Assembly: GCA_949487855.1 (NCBI GenBank)
Contig: CATAMV010000078.1
Span: 1 to 34,363, forward strand
DNA: 34,363 nucleotides
Source of the DNA: Bacteroidota bacterium
GTDB lineage: Bacteria; Bacteroidota; Bacteroidia; Flavobacteriales; Flavobacteriaceae
Direction of reading: 5' to 3'
The position numbers were made by a program, and so were the translations under genes. The stretch's first letter is position 1, and every line of letters starts with the position of its first letter. Shown in pieces: positions 1-7,698 of this stretch. The notes below the pieces were generated by a model. The model did not search any database and was not told where the DNA came from. It saw only the letters and a list, made by a program, of their open reading frames with translations.

Positions 1-405
1 GCCTTTAACAGGTACATGCGCCATATTTTTATAGTGATCGGAATTACCAAAAAGAGAGTCTTTTACAGACGCAAACCCAAGTGTATCTATAATTTGAACC
101 TCGCGCAACATATCAATGCGATATATGCGATCATATTCCAAGTAACTCGAGTCTCTTTTTTCGATAAGTACGTACTGCGCTGAATCAACAAATTCAATCA
201 AACTTTTAAAGTCTAGCGCATAAATGCCCGTTACGCTTTTATGAGCTACTTGAGCATTACCGATGTCTTTGAGTGAACGGATAACGTCGGCGTAGCGTTC
301 TGTTTTTACTTTATTGAATTGGATAGGTTCGTAAATGGAGTTATAAAGCTTATAGGCGAAGAAGACTATTAGGATCCAAAGTAAAGGAAGTAAGATTTTT
401 TTCAT
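1..405 (-). CDS. hypothetical protein, N-terminal part (cut by window edge)
   Basis: Reading leftward from the ATG at 403-405 there is an open frame of 135 codons with no stop before the window edge, so the C-terminus is missing. The protein opens with two lysines and a hydrophobic stretch at about residues 4-20, which is a signal anchor or signal peptide. A soluble region follows that would lie outside the cytoplasm. I see no lipobox cysteine and do not recognise the family. It is transcribed away from the helicase gene that starts at 490, leaving an 84-bp shared upstream region. A TAAATTTG box on the minus strand (430-437) is a possible -7 element, but no TTG lies at the expected distance. 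Function unknown. Confidence 0.7.
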   Translation of the reverse strand, partial: MKKILLPLLWILIVFFAYKLYNSIYEPIQFNKVKTERYADVIRSLKDIGNAQVAHKSVTGIYALDFKSLIEFVDSAQYVLIEKRDSSYLEYDRIYRIDMLREVQIIDTLGFASVKDSLFGNSDHYKNMAHVPVKG

Positions 406-489
406 GTCAAAGTATGATTTTGATGCAAGCAAATTTACAATTTTTTTTATTCCCTGCGTCCTTCCATAAAACATTCCTACTTTTAACCA

Positions 490-1914
490 ATGAATTCAAA
501 CGCTTTTGTGGAAAGACTGAAACAAAACTTCCCATTTGAACCTACACCCATACAAGAACAAGCCCTAAAGAACTTAGCTAATTTTTTTGCTTCATCTGGT
601 GAAAATGAAGTTTTTGTACTTAAAGGATTTGCGGGAACGGGAAAAACCACACTTATTGGCACGCTTGTAAAATCGATTGGTACACTTCGTTATAAAACAG
701 TGTTGCTTGCACCTACAGGTCGTGCTGCTAAAGTTATGGCGGCCTATGCAAACCGGCCTGCATTTACCATTCACAAACGTATTTATTTTGCACAACAAGA
801 GCGGCAAGGAAATTTGAAATTTAAACTTCAAAAAAATAAATTTAAGCGTACCCTATTTTTGGTTGATGAGGCTTCCATGATAGCCGATCAACAACAACAA
901 AGCAAACTTTTTGAGAACGGATCATTGTTGCACGATCTTATTCATTATGTACAACAGGGAGAGGATTGTAAACTTTTACTCGTGGGTGACACCGCGCAGC
1001 TTCCTCCTGTGCATACCGACCTCAGTCCTGCTTTGGACGCTCGCGTACTAACTATGGAGCATGGGCTTACGCCTCACGAAATAGAACTTAATGAGGTAGT
1101 AAGACAGGGAAAAGATTCCGGTATTTTATTCAACGCCACTCGACTACGGCAGCAACTACTAACCGGAAGTACTTCAAGTTTTCAGTTTATCCTTGCGCGT
1201 TTTCCAGATATTATCCGTTTGCAAGATGGTTTTGAAATTCAAGATGCTATTGAAGAAGGTTTTAGGGAAGTAGGCAGAGACGAAACGGCGTGTATTGTAC
1301 GTTCAAATAAACGCGCTAATGGTTATAACAAACAAATTCGCACCCAAATTTTAGGCAAAGAGCCCGAGCTTGCTCCAGGGGATTTGATTATGGTAGTAAA
1401 AAACAATTACCATTGGTTGGCACCGGATTCGGGCCCTGGTTTTATTGCCAATGGTGATATTGTGGAAGTACTTTCAGTAAAGGCTGTAAAAGAATTATAC
1501 GGATTTACATTTGCCGAAGTCCACATTCGTATGCTCGACTATCCCGATCAAGAACCGTTTGACACCGTTTTTATTTTGAATACACTCGAAATGGACTCGC
1601 ATGCGCTTTCCTTTGAAGACAATACCAAATTGTATCAAGCTGTAAGAGAAGACTATGCTCATTTGCCCCAATATAAACAGTATTTGAACGTAAAAAAGAA
1701 CCCGTTTTTTAATGCGTTACAGGTTAAATATGCTTATGCATTTACGTGTCACAAAGCGCAAGGAGGTCAATGGAAACGCGTGTTGGTAGAACAACCCTAC
1801 TTACCCGATGGCTTAGATGCAAATTATTTTCGGTGGTTATACACGGCCATCACACGAGCCTCTGAAAAACTTTTTTTAATAGGCTTTACCGATGCCTATT
1901 TTGAACAAGAATGA
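490..1914 (+). CDS. RecD-like SF1 ATP-dependent DNA helicase (AAA family)
   Basis: A 474-aa superfamily 1B helicase related to RecD/Dda. Visible motifs in order: Walker A GFAGTGKT (46-53), motif Ia APTGRAAK (74-81), Walker B LVDEAS (124-129), motif III LLVGDTAQLPPV (163-174), an arginine-bearing LNEVVRQ (200-206), and the UvrD-like C-terminal motifs TCHKAQGGQW (from 418) and YTAITRASEKL (451-460). It is shorter than RecD of RecBCD and has no extra N-terminal domain, so it is a stand-alone 5'-3' helicase-type protein, probably in DNA repair or replication restart; its exact role is not known to me. The stop lies 18 bp before the kdsB ATG, so the two are close, though kdsB appears to have its own -7 box. 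The start is the first ATG in frame and no RBS is visible. Confidence 0.9.
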   Translation: MNSNAFVERLKQNFPFEPTPIQEQALKNLANFFASSGENEVFVLKGFAGTGKTTLIGTLVKSIGTLRYKTVLLAPTGRAAKVMAAYANRPAFTIHKRIYFAQQERQGNLKFKLQKNKFKRTLFLVDEASMIADQQQQSKLFENGSLLHDLIHYVQQGEDCKLLLVGDTAQLPPVHTDLSPALDARVLTMEHGLTPHEIELNEVVRQGKDSGILFNATRLRQQLLTGSTSSFQFILARFPDIIRLQDGFEIQDAIEEGFREVGRDETACIVRSNKRANGYNKQIRTQILGKEPELAPGDLIMVVKNNYHWLAPDSGPGFIANGDIVEVLSVKAVKELYGFTFAEVHIRMLDYPDQEPFDTVFILNTLEMDSHALSFEDNTKLYQAVREDYAHLPQYKQYLNVKKNPFFNALQVKYAYAFTCHKAQGGQWKRVLVEQPYLPDGLDANYFRWLYTAITRASEKLFLIGFTDAYFEQE

Positions 1915-1928
1915 TTTCCCTATTTTTG
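1901..1928 (+). promoter_or_regulatory. candidate Bacteroidota promoter of kdsB, leaderless
   Basis: TATTTTTG at 1921-1928 fits the Bacteroidota -7 consensus TAnnTTTG, and TTG at 1901-1903 lies 17 nt upstream, within the range reported for Flavobacterium. The predicted start of transcription falls at or next to the kdsB ATG (1933), implying a leaderless or nearly leaderless mRNA. The TTG overlaps the end of the helicase gene. Chance matches are possible in DNA this A/T-rich. Confidence 0.45.
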
Positions 1929-1932
1929 CGCT

Positions 1933-2652
1933 ATGCGTATTATAGCTGTTATTCCTGCACGATTTGAAGCACAACGTTTCCCGGGCAAACTTTTAGCCGA
2001 CTTAAACGGCAAAACCGTTTTGCAACGCACTTACGAAGCGGTTTTAGAAACCAACTTATTTGATGATGTATGGGTGGCAACTGATTCCGAACAAATTGAA
2101 AAACACGTTCAGGCATTGGGTGGAAAAGTATTTAGGAGCATCTTAAATCACGATTGTGGCAGCAATCGCGTAGCAGAATGCGTTGAAGGTATGGATGCAG
2201 ATGTGGTGATTAATGTGCAAGGCGACGAGCCGTTTATTGCTCAAAAAGCCCTTGCAGATTTGATTCAGGCGTTTAAAAATGACGCTGCCAAAACCATTGA
2301 TTTGGCATCGCTGATGATTCCCATTACTTCCAAACACGATTTGGAAAACCCAAATATAGTAAAAGTGGTTACTGACCAGCAGGGTAGGGCGTTGTATTTT
2401 TCGCGCTCAGCGATTCCGTTTATGCGTGCCGAAGGACAAGCGTTTCGCCATGTGGGAATTTATGCGTTTCGAAAACCAGCTTTGCTTGATTTTTATGCGC
2501 AAGCTCCAACCCCTTTAGAAATGGCAGAAAAAATAGAAGCCATTCGGTATTTGGAAATGGGAAAAGTGATGCAAATGTTACGCACCGATTTTGTTGGCGT
2601 GGGGATTGATACACTACAAGATTTGGAACGCGCTAAGGCGCTAATCGGCTAA
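1933..2652 (+). CDS. kdsB: 3-deoxy-manno-octulosonate cytidylyltransferase (CMP-KDO synthetase)
   Basis: Activates KDO with CTP to give CMP-KDO for the lipid A inner core; cytoplasmic. The 239-aa length is normal for the family. The N-terminal nucleotide-binding signature IPARFEAQRFPGKLL (7-21) carries the conserved Arg and Lys. SNRVAE is at about 77-82, the metal/CTP motif QGDEPF at 96-101, and the late GVGIDTLQDLERA segment near the C-terminus is typical of KdsB. The ATG at 1933 begins exactly with the conserved MRIIAVIPAR, so the start is secure. The last 12 bp overlap the end of the convergent yebC gene. It marks the organism as Gram-negative with KDO-type LPS. Confidence 0.95.
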   Translation: MRIIAVIPARFEAQRFPGKLLADLNGKTVLQRTYEAVLETNLFDDVWVATDSEQIEKHVQALGGKVFRSILNHDCGSNRVAECVEGMDADVVINVQGDEPFIAQKALADLIQAFKNDAAKTIDLASLMIPITSKHDLENPNIVKVVTDQQGRALYFSRSAIPFMRAEGQAFRHVGIYAFRKPALLDFYAQAPTPLEMAEKIEAIRYLEMGKVMQMLRTDFVGVGIDTLQDLERAKALIG

Positions 2653-3357
2653 TACCATGGAATGATAGACGTTTTGTACGTCGTCGTCTTCCTCAATTTT
2701 TTCAATAAGTTTTTCGACGTCTTCAGCAGCTTCGCCAGATAGGGTAGTGGTCGTGGTGGGAATACGCTCAAATCCAGAAGATAGAATTTCGATTTCACGA
2801 TTTTCCAACTCTTTCTGAATGGCACCAAAATTTTCAAATGGGGCATATAGTAAAATGCCGTCTTCATCTACAAAAACTTCGTCAACGCCAAAATCAATAA
2901 ACTCCAACTCTAACTCTTCAGCGTCTAATCCTTCGCTGGGAATACGGAAATTACACGTATGATCAAACATAAACTCCACTGATCCCGAAGTACCCAAATT
3001 GCCGTTACACTTGTTAAAATAGCTGCGAATATTGGCAACGGTGCGGTTGTTATTATCCGTAGCGGTTTCTACCAAAACAGCAATACCGTGTGGGGCATAT
3101 CCTTCAAATAAGACTTCTTTGTAGTTTTCGGTGCCTTTGTCGGTAGCGCGTTTTATGGCACGCTCAATGTTGTCTTTGGGCATGTTTGCCGACTTCGCAT
3201 TTTGAATGACGGCACGCAAACGGGAATTGCTTTCTGGACTGGGACCGCCTTCTTTGACCGCCATGACAATATCCTTGCCGATGCGTGTAAAGGTCTTTGC
3301 CATTGCCGACCAACGCTTCATTTTTCGTGCTTTGCGAAATTCAAATGCTCGTCCCAT
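2641..3357 (-). CDS. YebC/PmpR/TACO1-family protein
   Basis: A 238-aa YebC-family protein. The family was long called a DNA-binding regulator and has more recently been linked to relief of ribosome stalling and translation of difficult stretches. Visible family features are the basic N-terminus MGRAFEFRKARKMKRW, the GPSPESNSRLR segment and the signature NAKSANMPKDNIERAIKRA (about 53-71). Later come EGYAPHGIAVLVE (about 85-97), the TDNNNRT motif and the acidic C-terminal EEDDDVQNVYHS. The opening differs from the usual MAGHSKWANIKHRK and matches the Bacteroidota-type branch, so the role may be that of a paralogue and not of E. coli YebC itself. It is convergent with kdsB (12-bp overlap). Upstream, the accessory island begins immediately. 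Confidence 0.9.
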   Translation of the reverse strand: MGRAFEFRKARKMKRWSAMAKTFTRIGKDIVMAVKEGGPSPESNSRLRAVIQNAKSANMPKDNIERAIKRATDKGTENYKEVLFEGYAPHGIAVLVETATDNNNRTVANIRSYFNKCNGNLGTSGSVEFMFDHTCNFRIPSEGLDAEELELEFIDFGVDEVFVDEDGILLYAPFENFGAIQKELENREIEILSSGFERIPTTTTTLSGEAAEDVEKLIEKIEEDDDVQNVYHSMVLAD

Positions 3358-3655
3358 ATCTTATTTTGGTAAAGATATAATCTCCTGCGAATTTTTTGAT
3401 TCGTTTTATTTCAGTCAGATTAATTTTCTTTCCAAAAGAGCCATTTATCTTTAAAATTCCGTTTTCAATTGTCAGATATTTATTCCGTTTTTGATAGAAG
3501 TACAAAATCAAATACAAAATTCCGATTACTAAATAACCATAGTCAGTCCAATTATTTTCTCCATTATAATTCAGGTTCAATAATCCTAATATCAGCCAAA
3601 CTATCCCTAAAATTAAATTGATGTTTAAATTTCTTTTTTTGTATGCTATTCTCAT
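3341..3655 (-). CDS. small membrane protein with PH-like tail, probably 3'-truncated
   Basis: 104 aa. Two hydrophobic helices (about 12-30 and 39-55) are followed by a short beta-type segment (KYLTIENGILKINGSFGKKINLTEIKRIKKFAGDYI) that resembles bacterial PH-like domains of 2-TM proteins found in Flavobacteriia. After FAGDYI the frame runs into the DNA just ahead of yebC and ends IFTKIRYGTSI, overlapping the yebC start by 17 bp. From what I know of similar proteins the domain should continue for some 25-30 more residues, so I read this as a gene cut at the island boundary. The start ATG (3653-3655) lies about 17 bp inside the arm of the palindromic repeat at 3672-3801. Function unknown. Confidence 0.6.
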   Translation of the reverse strand: MRIAYKKRNLNINLILGIVWLILGLLNLNYNGENNWTDYGYLVIGILYLILYFYQKRNKYLTIENGILKINGSFGKKINLTEIKRIKKFAGDYIFTKIRYGTSI

Positions 3656-3671
3656 TTTTGGTCAAATGTTT

Positions 3672-3801
3672 TACAACGGTCTCGTGTATGAGTAGTAGCG
3701 GATTTCTACTCACTAACTTTTCAGTTTTGCATTGACCTTTGTTTTATATTTTAACTTTCGTTTTATCACCAAAACCGCTATTGCTTATACACAATGTTGT
3801 A
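3672..3801. repeat. 130-bp imperfect palindromic element (cassette-boundary-like)
   Basis: The left arm at 3672-3701 and the right arm at 3775-3801 are inverted copies. Both contain TACAAC at the outer edge, then GTGTAT, AG, A and TAGCGG in order. The left arm has 3 extra bases that would bulge out of the folded structure. The spacer of about 73 bp is A/T-rich and has no ORF. The element lies between the stop of methylase 2 (3820) and the start of the truncated membrane gene (3655). Part of its right arm recurs near 7890-7905. Such long imperfect hairpins with bulged bases recall single-strand recombination sites or REP/MITE-like elements; which of these applies is inference. Confidence 0.6.
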
Positions 3802-3819
3802 CGCTGGCTTTTTTTATTT

Positions 3820-4890
3820 TTAGTTCTGAGCGTTGGTAAAGGCATACTCTTTAGGAATTTCTGGGTTTAGCGCTGGCTTGTGTGAATTGTTAATGTGTAT
3901 GACTTTATGCGTTGGGTTTTTAGTACGACTAATAGACTTACTCAAAGAGTTCATTACATACCACATTAAAACTGGTGGAATTGCATTTCCTATTTGCCTG
4001 TAGGCTTGAGTATCACTAACTGGAAATTCAAAACTGTCAGGAAATGATTGAATTCTGGCAGCTTCTCTAGGTGTAAATCTTCTGTACAGCTCTTTCTCTG
4101 GATTGACTAAAAGAACCGGGTCTCTAGAATTCAAACTAGTTTTCGCCAAATGAGAAGTAATAGTTAAGCAAGGCTTTTCTAAATCTTGATACAAACCTCT
4201 TTTCATATTGTTTTTAGCATTTTTCATTCCTTGAACAGCTCTTTCAGAAAAGTAAAATTTTTCATCAGGCGAAATCAAAGAATCAATAACGGACTTTAGA
4301 GGCTCCCAATTTTTTTCTGAATGAGTTTCAATTGGATAATTGTATTCTGTTTTAATTCCGTCCTTTATGCCTATGATAAACACTCTTTCTCTTTTTTGAG
4401 GAATACCAAAATTTGAAGCTAACAGTAGTTTATGTTTTACTTTATAGCCTGCATCTGTAAAGTCTTTCTTCACTCTTTTTAAGATTGCTCCTTTTTGAAG
4501 AGTAGTTAAACCTTTAACATTTTCTAAAACAAAATAATCTGGTTTTTTTAGATTGACGATTTCGACTAATTCTTTATACAAGTTTGCTCTCTCATCATTA
4601 GTATCTTTTGTTGGATTAACTGTGCTAAAGGACTGACAAGGAAAACCTCCAATTAATACGTCAAATTTAGGTATTGTGTTTTTATCTATGTTTTTTATAT
4701 CATCTAAAACCGCAGGATGCTTGAAATTTTGATTATATGTCTCAACTGCATATTTGTCATTGTCAATTGCATAAACTATTTCAAACGGCAAAGTCGGGTA
4801 ATTTTTGTTTAAGTAATCAAAACCACCAATTATACCTAAATCTGAGCCACCACAACCACTGAAAAACGAAGCTACTTTTAATCTACTCAT
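3820..4890 (-). CDS. DNA cytosine-5 methyltransferase 2 of the R-M operon
   Basis: 356 aa with all C5-methylase landmarks. The SAM-binding motif I FFSGCGGSDLG is at 9-19, the catalytic motif IV GGFPCQSFS has the nucleophile C85, and motif VI ENVKG starts at E123. Motif VIII is QKRERVFIIG, and after a target-recognition region come motif IX RRFTPREAARIQSFPDSFEF and motif X YRQIGNAIPPVLM. About 40 residues follow motif X, a tail longer than usual. It starts 3 nt after the nuclease stop, so it is the last gene of one transcript (XRE, methylase 1, nuclease, methylase 2). The recognition region is unlike that of methylase 1, so the two probably do not modify the same strand or site. The palindromic repeat begins 18 bp after the stop. 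Confidence 0.93.
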   Translation of the reverse strand: MSRLKVASFFSGCGGSDLGIIGGFDYLNKNYPTLPFEIVYAIDNDKYAVETYNQNFKHPAVLDDIKNIDKNTIPKFDVLIGGFPCQSFSTVNPTKDTNDERANLYKELVEIVNLKKPDYFVLENVKGLTTLQKGAILKRVKKDFTDAGYKVKHKLLLASNFGIPQKRERVFIIGIKDGIKTEYNYPIETHSEKNWEPLKSVIDSLISPDEKFYFSERAVQGMKNAKNNMKRGLYQDLEKPCLTITSHLAKTSLNSRDPVLLVNPEKELYRRFTPREAARIQSFPDSFEFPVSDTQAYRQIGNAIPPVLMWYVMNSLSKSISRTKNPTHKVIHINNSHKPALNPEIPKEYAFTNAQN

Positions 4891-4893
4891 AAT

Positions 4894-6291
4894 TTAATAC
4901 TGTTTGTCAATTGATTTTGAGAAAAAATCCATTCTGTACATTGTTGGCAATACACTAATAATACCTTTCTCACTTTTATCAAATGGATTGTTGATTTTTC
5001 TAATTATTGTTTCATTGGGCGTAAAATAAACTCTATAAATATTGTATGCAGTTTTATATTGTTTAGCAGCAACCCATTCTTTTCTGGTTAAATTGATAGT
5101 ATCAACCCAACTTTTATCATCCAAAGAAGGAACTGTTGTTCTTTTAGTTGACTTCACTTCGATAAATCTTGCAAATTCTGGGTCTTGGATATTTTCATTT
5201 GCTTCAACAGATGAAATATCATATCCAATTCCTCTTTGTTTACCAAGCATTATTACTTTATTAGTGAACCTTGGATTAAAGGCAGAAACTCTTTCCTTTT
5301 CAATATTGAATACATATTCTTCGCCTTCATCGCCTAATATAGTATGGTCTATACCTTTCTTTTTATCTTTTTTAGGTTCTAAGTCCTCTTCCTTTTGTTG
5401 CAATGCCTCAATTGAAGTTGATAGTAGATTGTAATCTGAAACATTTACCTTCCCAAAATATTCAGACCAATCTTCATACATTTTGTCCTTTTCTTCTTTT
5501 GTGGATAAGTTGTAGCTGTAAATGTCAAAAGCTAAAGGTGAATCGACTTTTTTAATGAATAATTCAATAGCTATATGCTCAAGAGAATTTAGAATTAAAT
5601 CATTGCCTTGAATTCTGATAAGGTTAGAAAGTTCAAGTAAATTTAGTTGTTCTCTTATATGTTGGGTGTTGTATGAACTGACCTCAAGTTTTCTGATATC
5701 TCCCTTTTCTCTTCTTGAAATAATTGTTTCTAGAACTTCATTAGGTGAAACTTCTCCCTGTAATACGTCCTTAGAATTTAAGACGTAGTATGATATTTCA
5801 TCCTTATTGAGAACAACTTTTTTAACTTTCGCCAATTTTAATATTGCCAATATAAAATGAAAGGGCTTGAATTTTATTTGGTTGTCAATTCTCTCTTGAA
5901 TAGTTTGAATTTTTTGTGTTCCATTTGGGAATTGGAAGTTTAAGCAAAGGTTCTTGAAAAAAGCTGGTTGGTCATTATCCTCTACTAGTTTAGAACAGGA
6001 TTCGGATTCCAAAATTAAATCACCTTCAGAATAGTATAAACCAAATAGTTTTCCCGCTATTTCAGTTATGTGATTTCTTATAGTCTTTTGATTATTGCTC
6101 GATAAATCTTCGTATTTAGTATCGTAAAATATTTCGGATAAATAGTCATTGAAAATATCATTAAAACTTTCTTTATCTGTTGGGCACATTTTGTTAATGA
6201 AATTAGAATAACTTGGTAATAAGTTATCTAAATCTTTTTGTGCTTTGCCCCTAATTATTGTGCACCTATATTGATTTTCTGGATCATACAT
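4894..6291 (-). CDS. predicted restriction endonuclease, C-terminal DUF3883/Mrr-like PD-(D/E)XK domain
   Basis: 465 aa. The C-terminal third carries a nuclease core: GDEGEEYVF (320-328), GIGYDI with D358, and FIEVKS with E378 and K380, the D...ExK arrangement of PD-(D/E)XK enzymes of the DUF3883/Mrr type. Residues of about 200-245 (QHIREQLNLLELSNLIRIQGNDLIL) look like a winged helix and could read the DNA target. A charged linker (299-313) joins the halves. The N-terminal 140 residues are unrecognised. The gene is sandwiched between two C5 methylases, with 1 nt before it and 3 nt after, which strongly suggests it cuts the sequence they protect. Its specificity cannot be read from the sequence. 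I infer the restriction role from context plus motif; the fold call is fairly sure. Confidence 0.8.
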   Translation of the reverse strand: MYDPENQYRCTIIRGKAQKDLDNLLPSYSNFINKMCPTDKESFNDIFNDYLSEIFYDTKYEDLSSNNQKTIRNHITEIAGKLFGLYYSEGDLILESESCSKLVEDNDQPAFFKNLCLNFQFPNGTQKIQTIQERIDNQIKFKPFHFILAILKLAKVKKVVLNKDEISYYVLNSKDVLQGEVSPNEVLETIISRREKGDIRKLEVSSYNTQHIREQLNLLELSNLIRIQGNDLILNSLEHIAIELFIKKVDSPLAFDIYSYNLSTKEEKDKMYEDWSEYFGKVNVSDYNLLSTSIEALQQKEEDLEPKKDKKKGIDHTILGDEGEEYVFNIEKERVSAFNPRFTNKVIMLGKQRGIGYDISSVEANENIQDPEFARFIEVKSTKRTTVPSLDDKSWVDTINLTRKEWVAAKQYKTAYNIYRVYFTPNETIIRKINNPFDKSEKGIISVLPTMYRMDFFSKSIDKQY

Positions 6292-6292
6292 T

Positions 6293-7333
6293 TTAAAGGT
6301 GCTTTTTTAGTTTAATTGCAATTTCTTTAGCTAGCAATGGTGGAACGGCATTACCAATTTGTTTTAACTGACTAGTTTTACCTTTCTTAAAAATAAAATC
6401 ATCGTGGAAAGATTGTAGTCTAGCACTTTCTCGAGCTGTAGGTACTCTATTGAATTCATAATGAAAATGATGATTATGACCTGTGTCAATGGTAAAACTA
6501 GGTCTATTGCTGTTCAATCTAGTCCAAGCAATGTTAACCTTTCTCGTTGAGTGTAATTCTTTTGGTAGACTTTTATAATTACCACCATCTGGAACCATTG
6601 CGATTATTTCTATTGTCTTGTTTTTATGTTCTGTGATTTGATGATTAAAAACAACTTTATTGCCATTACGTATTTGTTTTTGGTAGTTGCTTTTTGAATC
6701 AGAGGAATAAGATTCACCGTCCTTTAAAGTATGCTCAGGTAAGTCTGAAATAGCTTCCATGGATGTGATTTTATTGTCCGGTGTTGTAGGTTCAGGGAAA
6801 TCAAATAAGGAACCGTCTCTTAAACCAACAAAGAATGCTCGTTTTCTATTTTGAGGAACACCATAATCAGATGCTAATAAAATCTTGTTTGACATTTTAT
6901 ATCCAATTTTTTCAAAATCAATGATGATTTGCTCTTTAATAGCACCTTTCCCAATCGACATTATATTAGGAACGTTTTCCATTAAAAATGCTTTTGGTTT
7001 GAAAAATTCTACGTAATGTAAAAAAGACTTGTACAATTGGTTTCTTTCATCATCAACTATTCTTTTTCCTGCAATTGAGAAACCTTGGCAAGGCGGACCA
7101 CCAATAATAACGTCTACATTATCAATTTTTTCATTTTTTGATACTGTCTCTGGACTTAATGTTAATAAGTCAGCTACAATTCCATTAGAGTTTTTATGAT
7201 TAAAGTTAAAAGTTTCGATTGCGTCTTGCCATTTATCGATGCCAAGAATTATATTATATCCTGCATCAATAAAACCTTGTGATAATCCACCACAACCACA
7301 AAAAAGGTCTATTACTTTTGGTTTATTATTCAT
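6293..7333 (-). CDS. DNA cytosine-5 methyltransferase 1 of the R-M operon
   Basis: 346 aa from the ATG at 7331-7333. A TTG two codons upstream (7339) is possible but less likely. Motifs: I DLFCGCGGLSQG, IV GGPPCQGFS with catalytic C82, VI ENVPN (E119), VIII QNRKRAFFVG, IX VPTARESARLQSFHDDF and X LKQIGNAVPPLLA. The target-recognition region holds a striking DTGHNHHFHYEFNRV segment. It overlaps the XRE gene by 8 bp (ATGAATAA) and is followed after 1 nt by the nuclease gene, so translation is probably coupled. The methylase stands first behind the regulator and ahead of the nuclease, the usual order for protecting the host before restriction begins. Family certain, target unknown. Confidence 0.94.
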   Translation of the reverse strand: MNNKPKVIDLFCGCGGLSQGFIDAGYNIILGIDKWQDAIETFNFNHKNSNGIVADLLTLSPETVSKNEKIDNVDVIIGGPPCQGFSIAGKRIVDDERNQLYKSFLHYVEFFKPKAFLMENVPNIMSIGKGAIKEQIIIDFEKIGYKMSNKILLASDYGVPQNRKRAFFVGLRDGSLFDFPEPTTPDNKITSMEAISDLPEHTLKDGESYSSDSKSNYQKQIRNGNKVVFNHQITEHKNKTIEIIAMVPDGGNYKSLPKELHSTRKVNIAWTRLNSNRPSFTIDTGHNHHFHYEFNRVPTARESARLQSFHDDFIFKKGKTSQLKQIGNAVPPLLAKEIAIKLKKHL

Positions 7334-7658
7334 TGTCAAAATTGAATTGTCCTTGTGTTGAGTTAGTATTTCTTAAATAATTTGCAGTGTCTTTGGCTAC
7401 TGTAAAAATGGATTCTGAACATTTATATTTAAAAGCTTCTCGAGCAAACTTGTCTGCGAAAAATAAATCCGTAACGGTCTGTAAGTCGGTTTTAAATAAC
7501 TCTGCCAATTTTTTAAGTTTTGATTTGCTGAATTTTTGACTTCCGTTTTCAATTCGACTAATGGCACTTGTGTTAATTCCGATTTTCGCACCGAATTCAG
7601 TTTGTGTCCATTCTCGTCTTTCTCTTTCCGTTTTTATGTAGTGTCCGAAACTTTCCAT
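7326..7658 (-). CDS. XRE-family transcriptional regulator (R-M controller-like)
   Basis: 110 aa. The first 66 residues form an XRE/Cro helix-turn-helix domain (RREWTQTEFGAKIGINTSAISRIENGSQKFS, about 14-44). A C-terminal tail of about 45 residues is not recognised. It is the promoter-proximal gene of the R-M operon and shares 8 bp with methylase 1. It is longer than classical C proteins (about 75-100 aa), but the position is the same. A perfect inverted repeat TCAAAT-CATA-ATTTGA lies 14 bp upstream of its ATG, next to a good TTG/TAnnTTTG promoter, which suggests autoregulation. Whether it represses, activates or times the methylase-nuclease switch cannot be told from sequence. Confidence 0.85.
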   Translation of the reverse strand: MESFGHYIKTERERREWTQTEFGAKIGINTSAISRIENGSQKFSKSKLKKLAELFKTDLQTVTDLFFADKFAREAFKYKCSESIFTVAKDTANYLRNTNSTQGQFNFDNE

Positions 7659-7671
7659 TTTTACAATTTAA

Positions 7672-7687
7672 TCAAATTATGATTTGA
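7672..7687 (-). promoter_or_regulatory. operator-like palindrome upstream of the XRE/R-M operon
   Basis: Perfect 6-4-6 inverted repeat (TCAAAT, 4-nt spacer, ATTTGA) between the predicted transcription start (about 7692) and the XRE start codon (7658). Dyads of this size are typical binding sites of dimeric XRE proteins. Bound protein would sit just downstream of +1 and could block transcription. Assignment is by position and symmetry only. Confidence 0.5.
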
Positions 7688-7698
7688 CTCATTATTAG

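Noticed and set aside
3672-3801. Calling the palindrome a true integron attC site
   Set aside because: The outer ends (GTTGTAC / TACAAC) do not fit GTTRRRY/RYYYAAC and no integron integrase is in the window; kept only as an analogy.
5042-5434. 130-codon plus-strand ORF opposite the nuclease gene
   Set aside because: Shadow frame of the strongly supported minus-strand gene; no family features.
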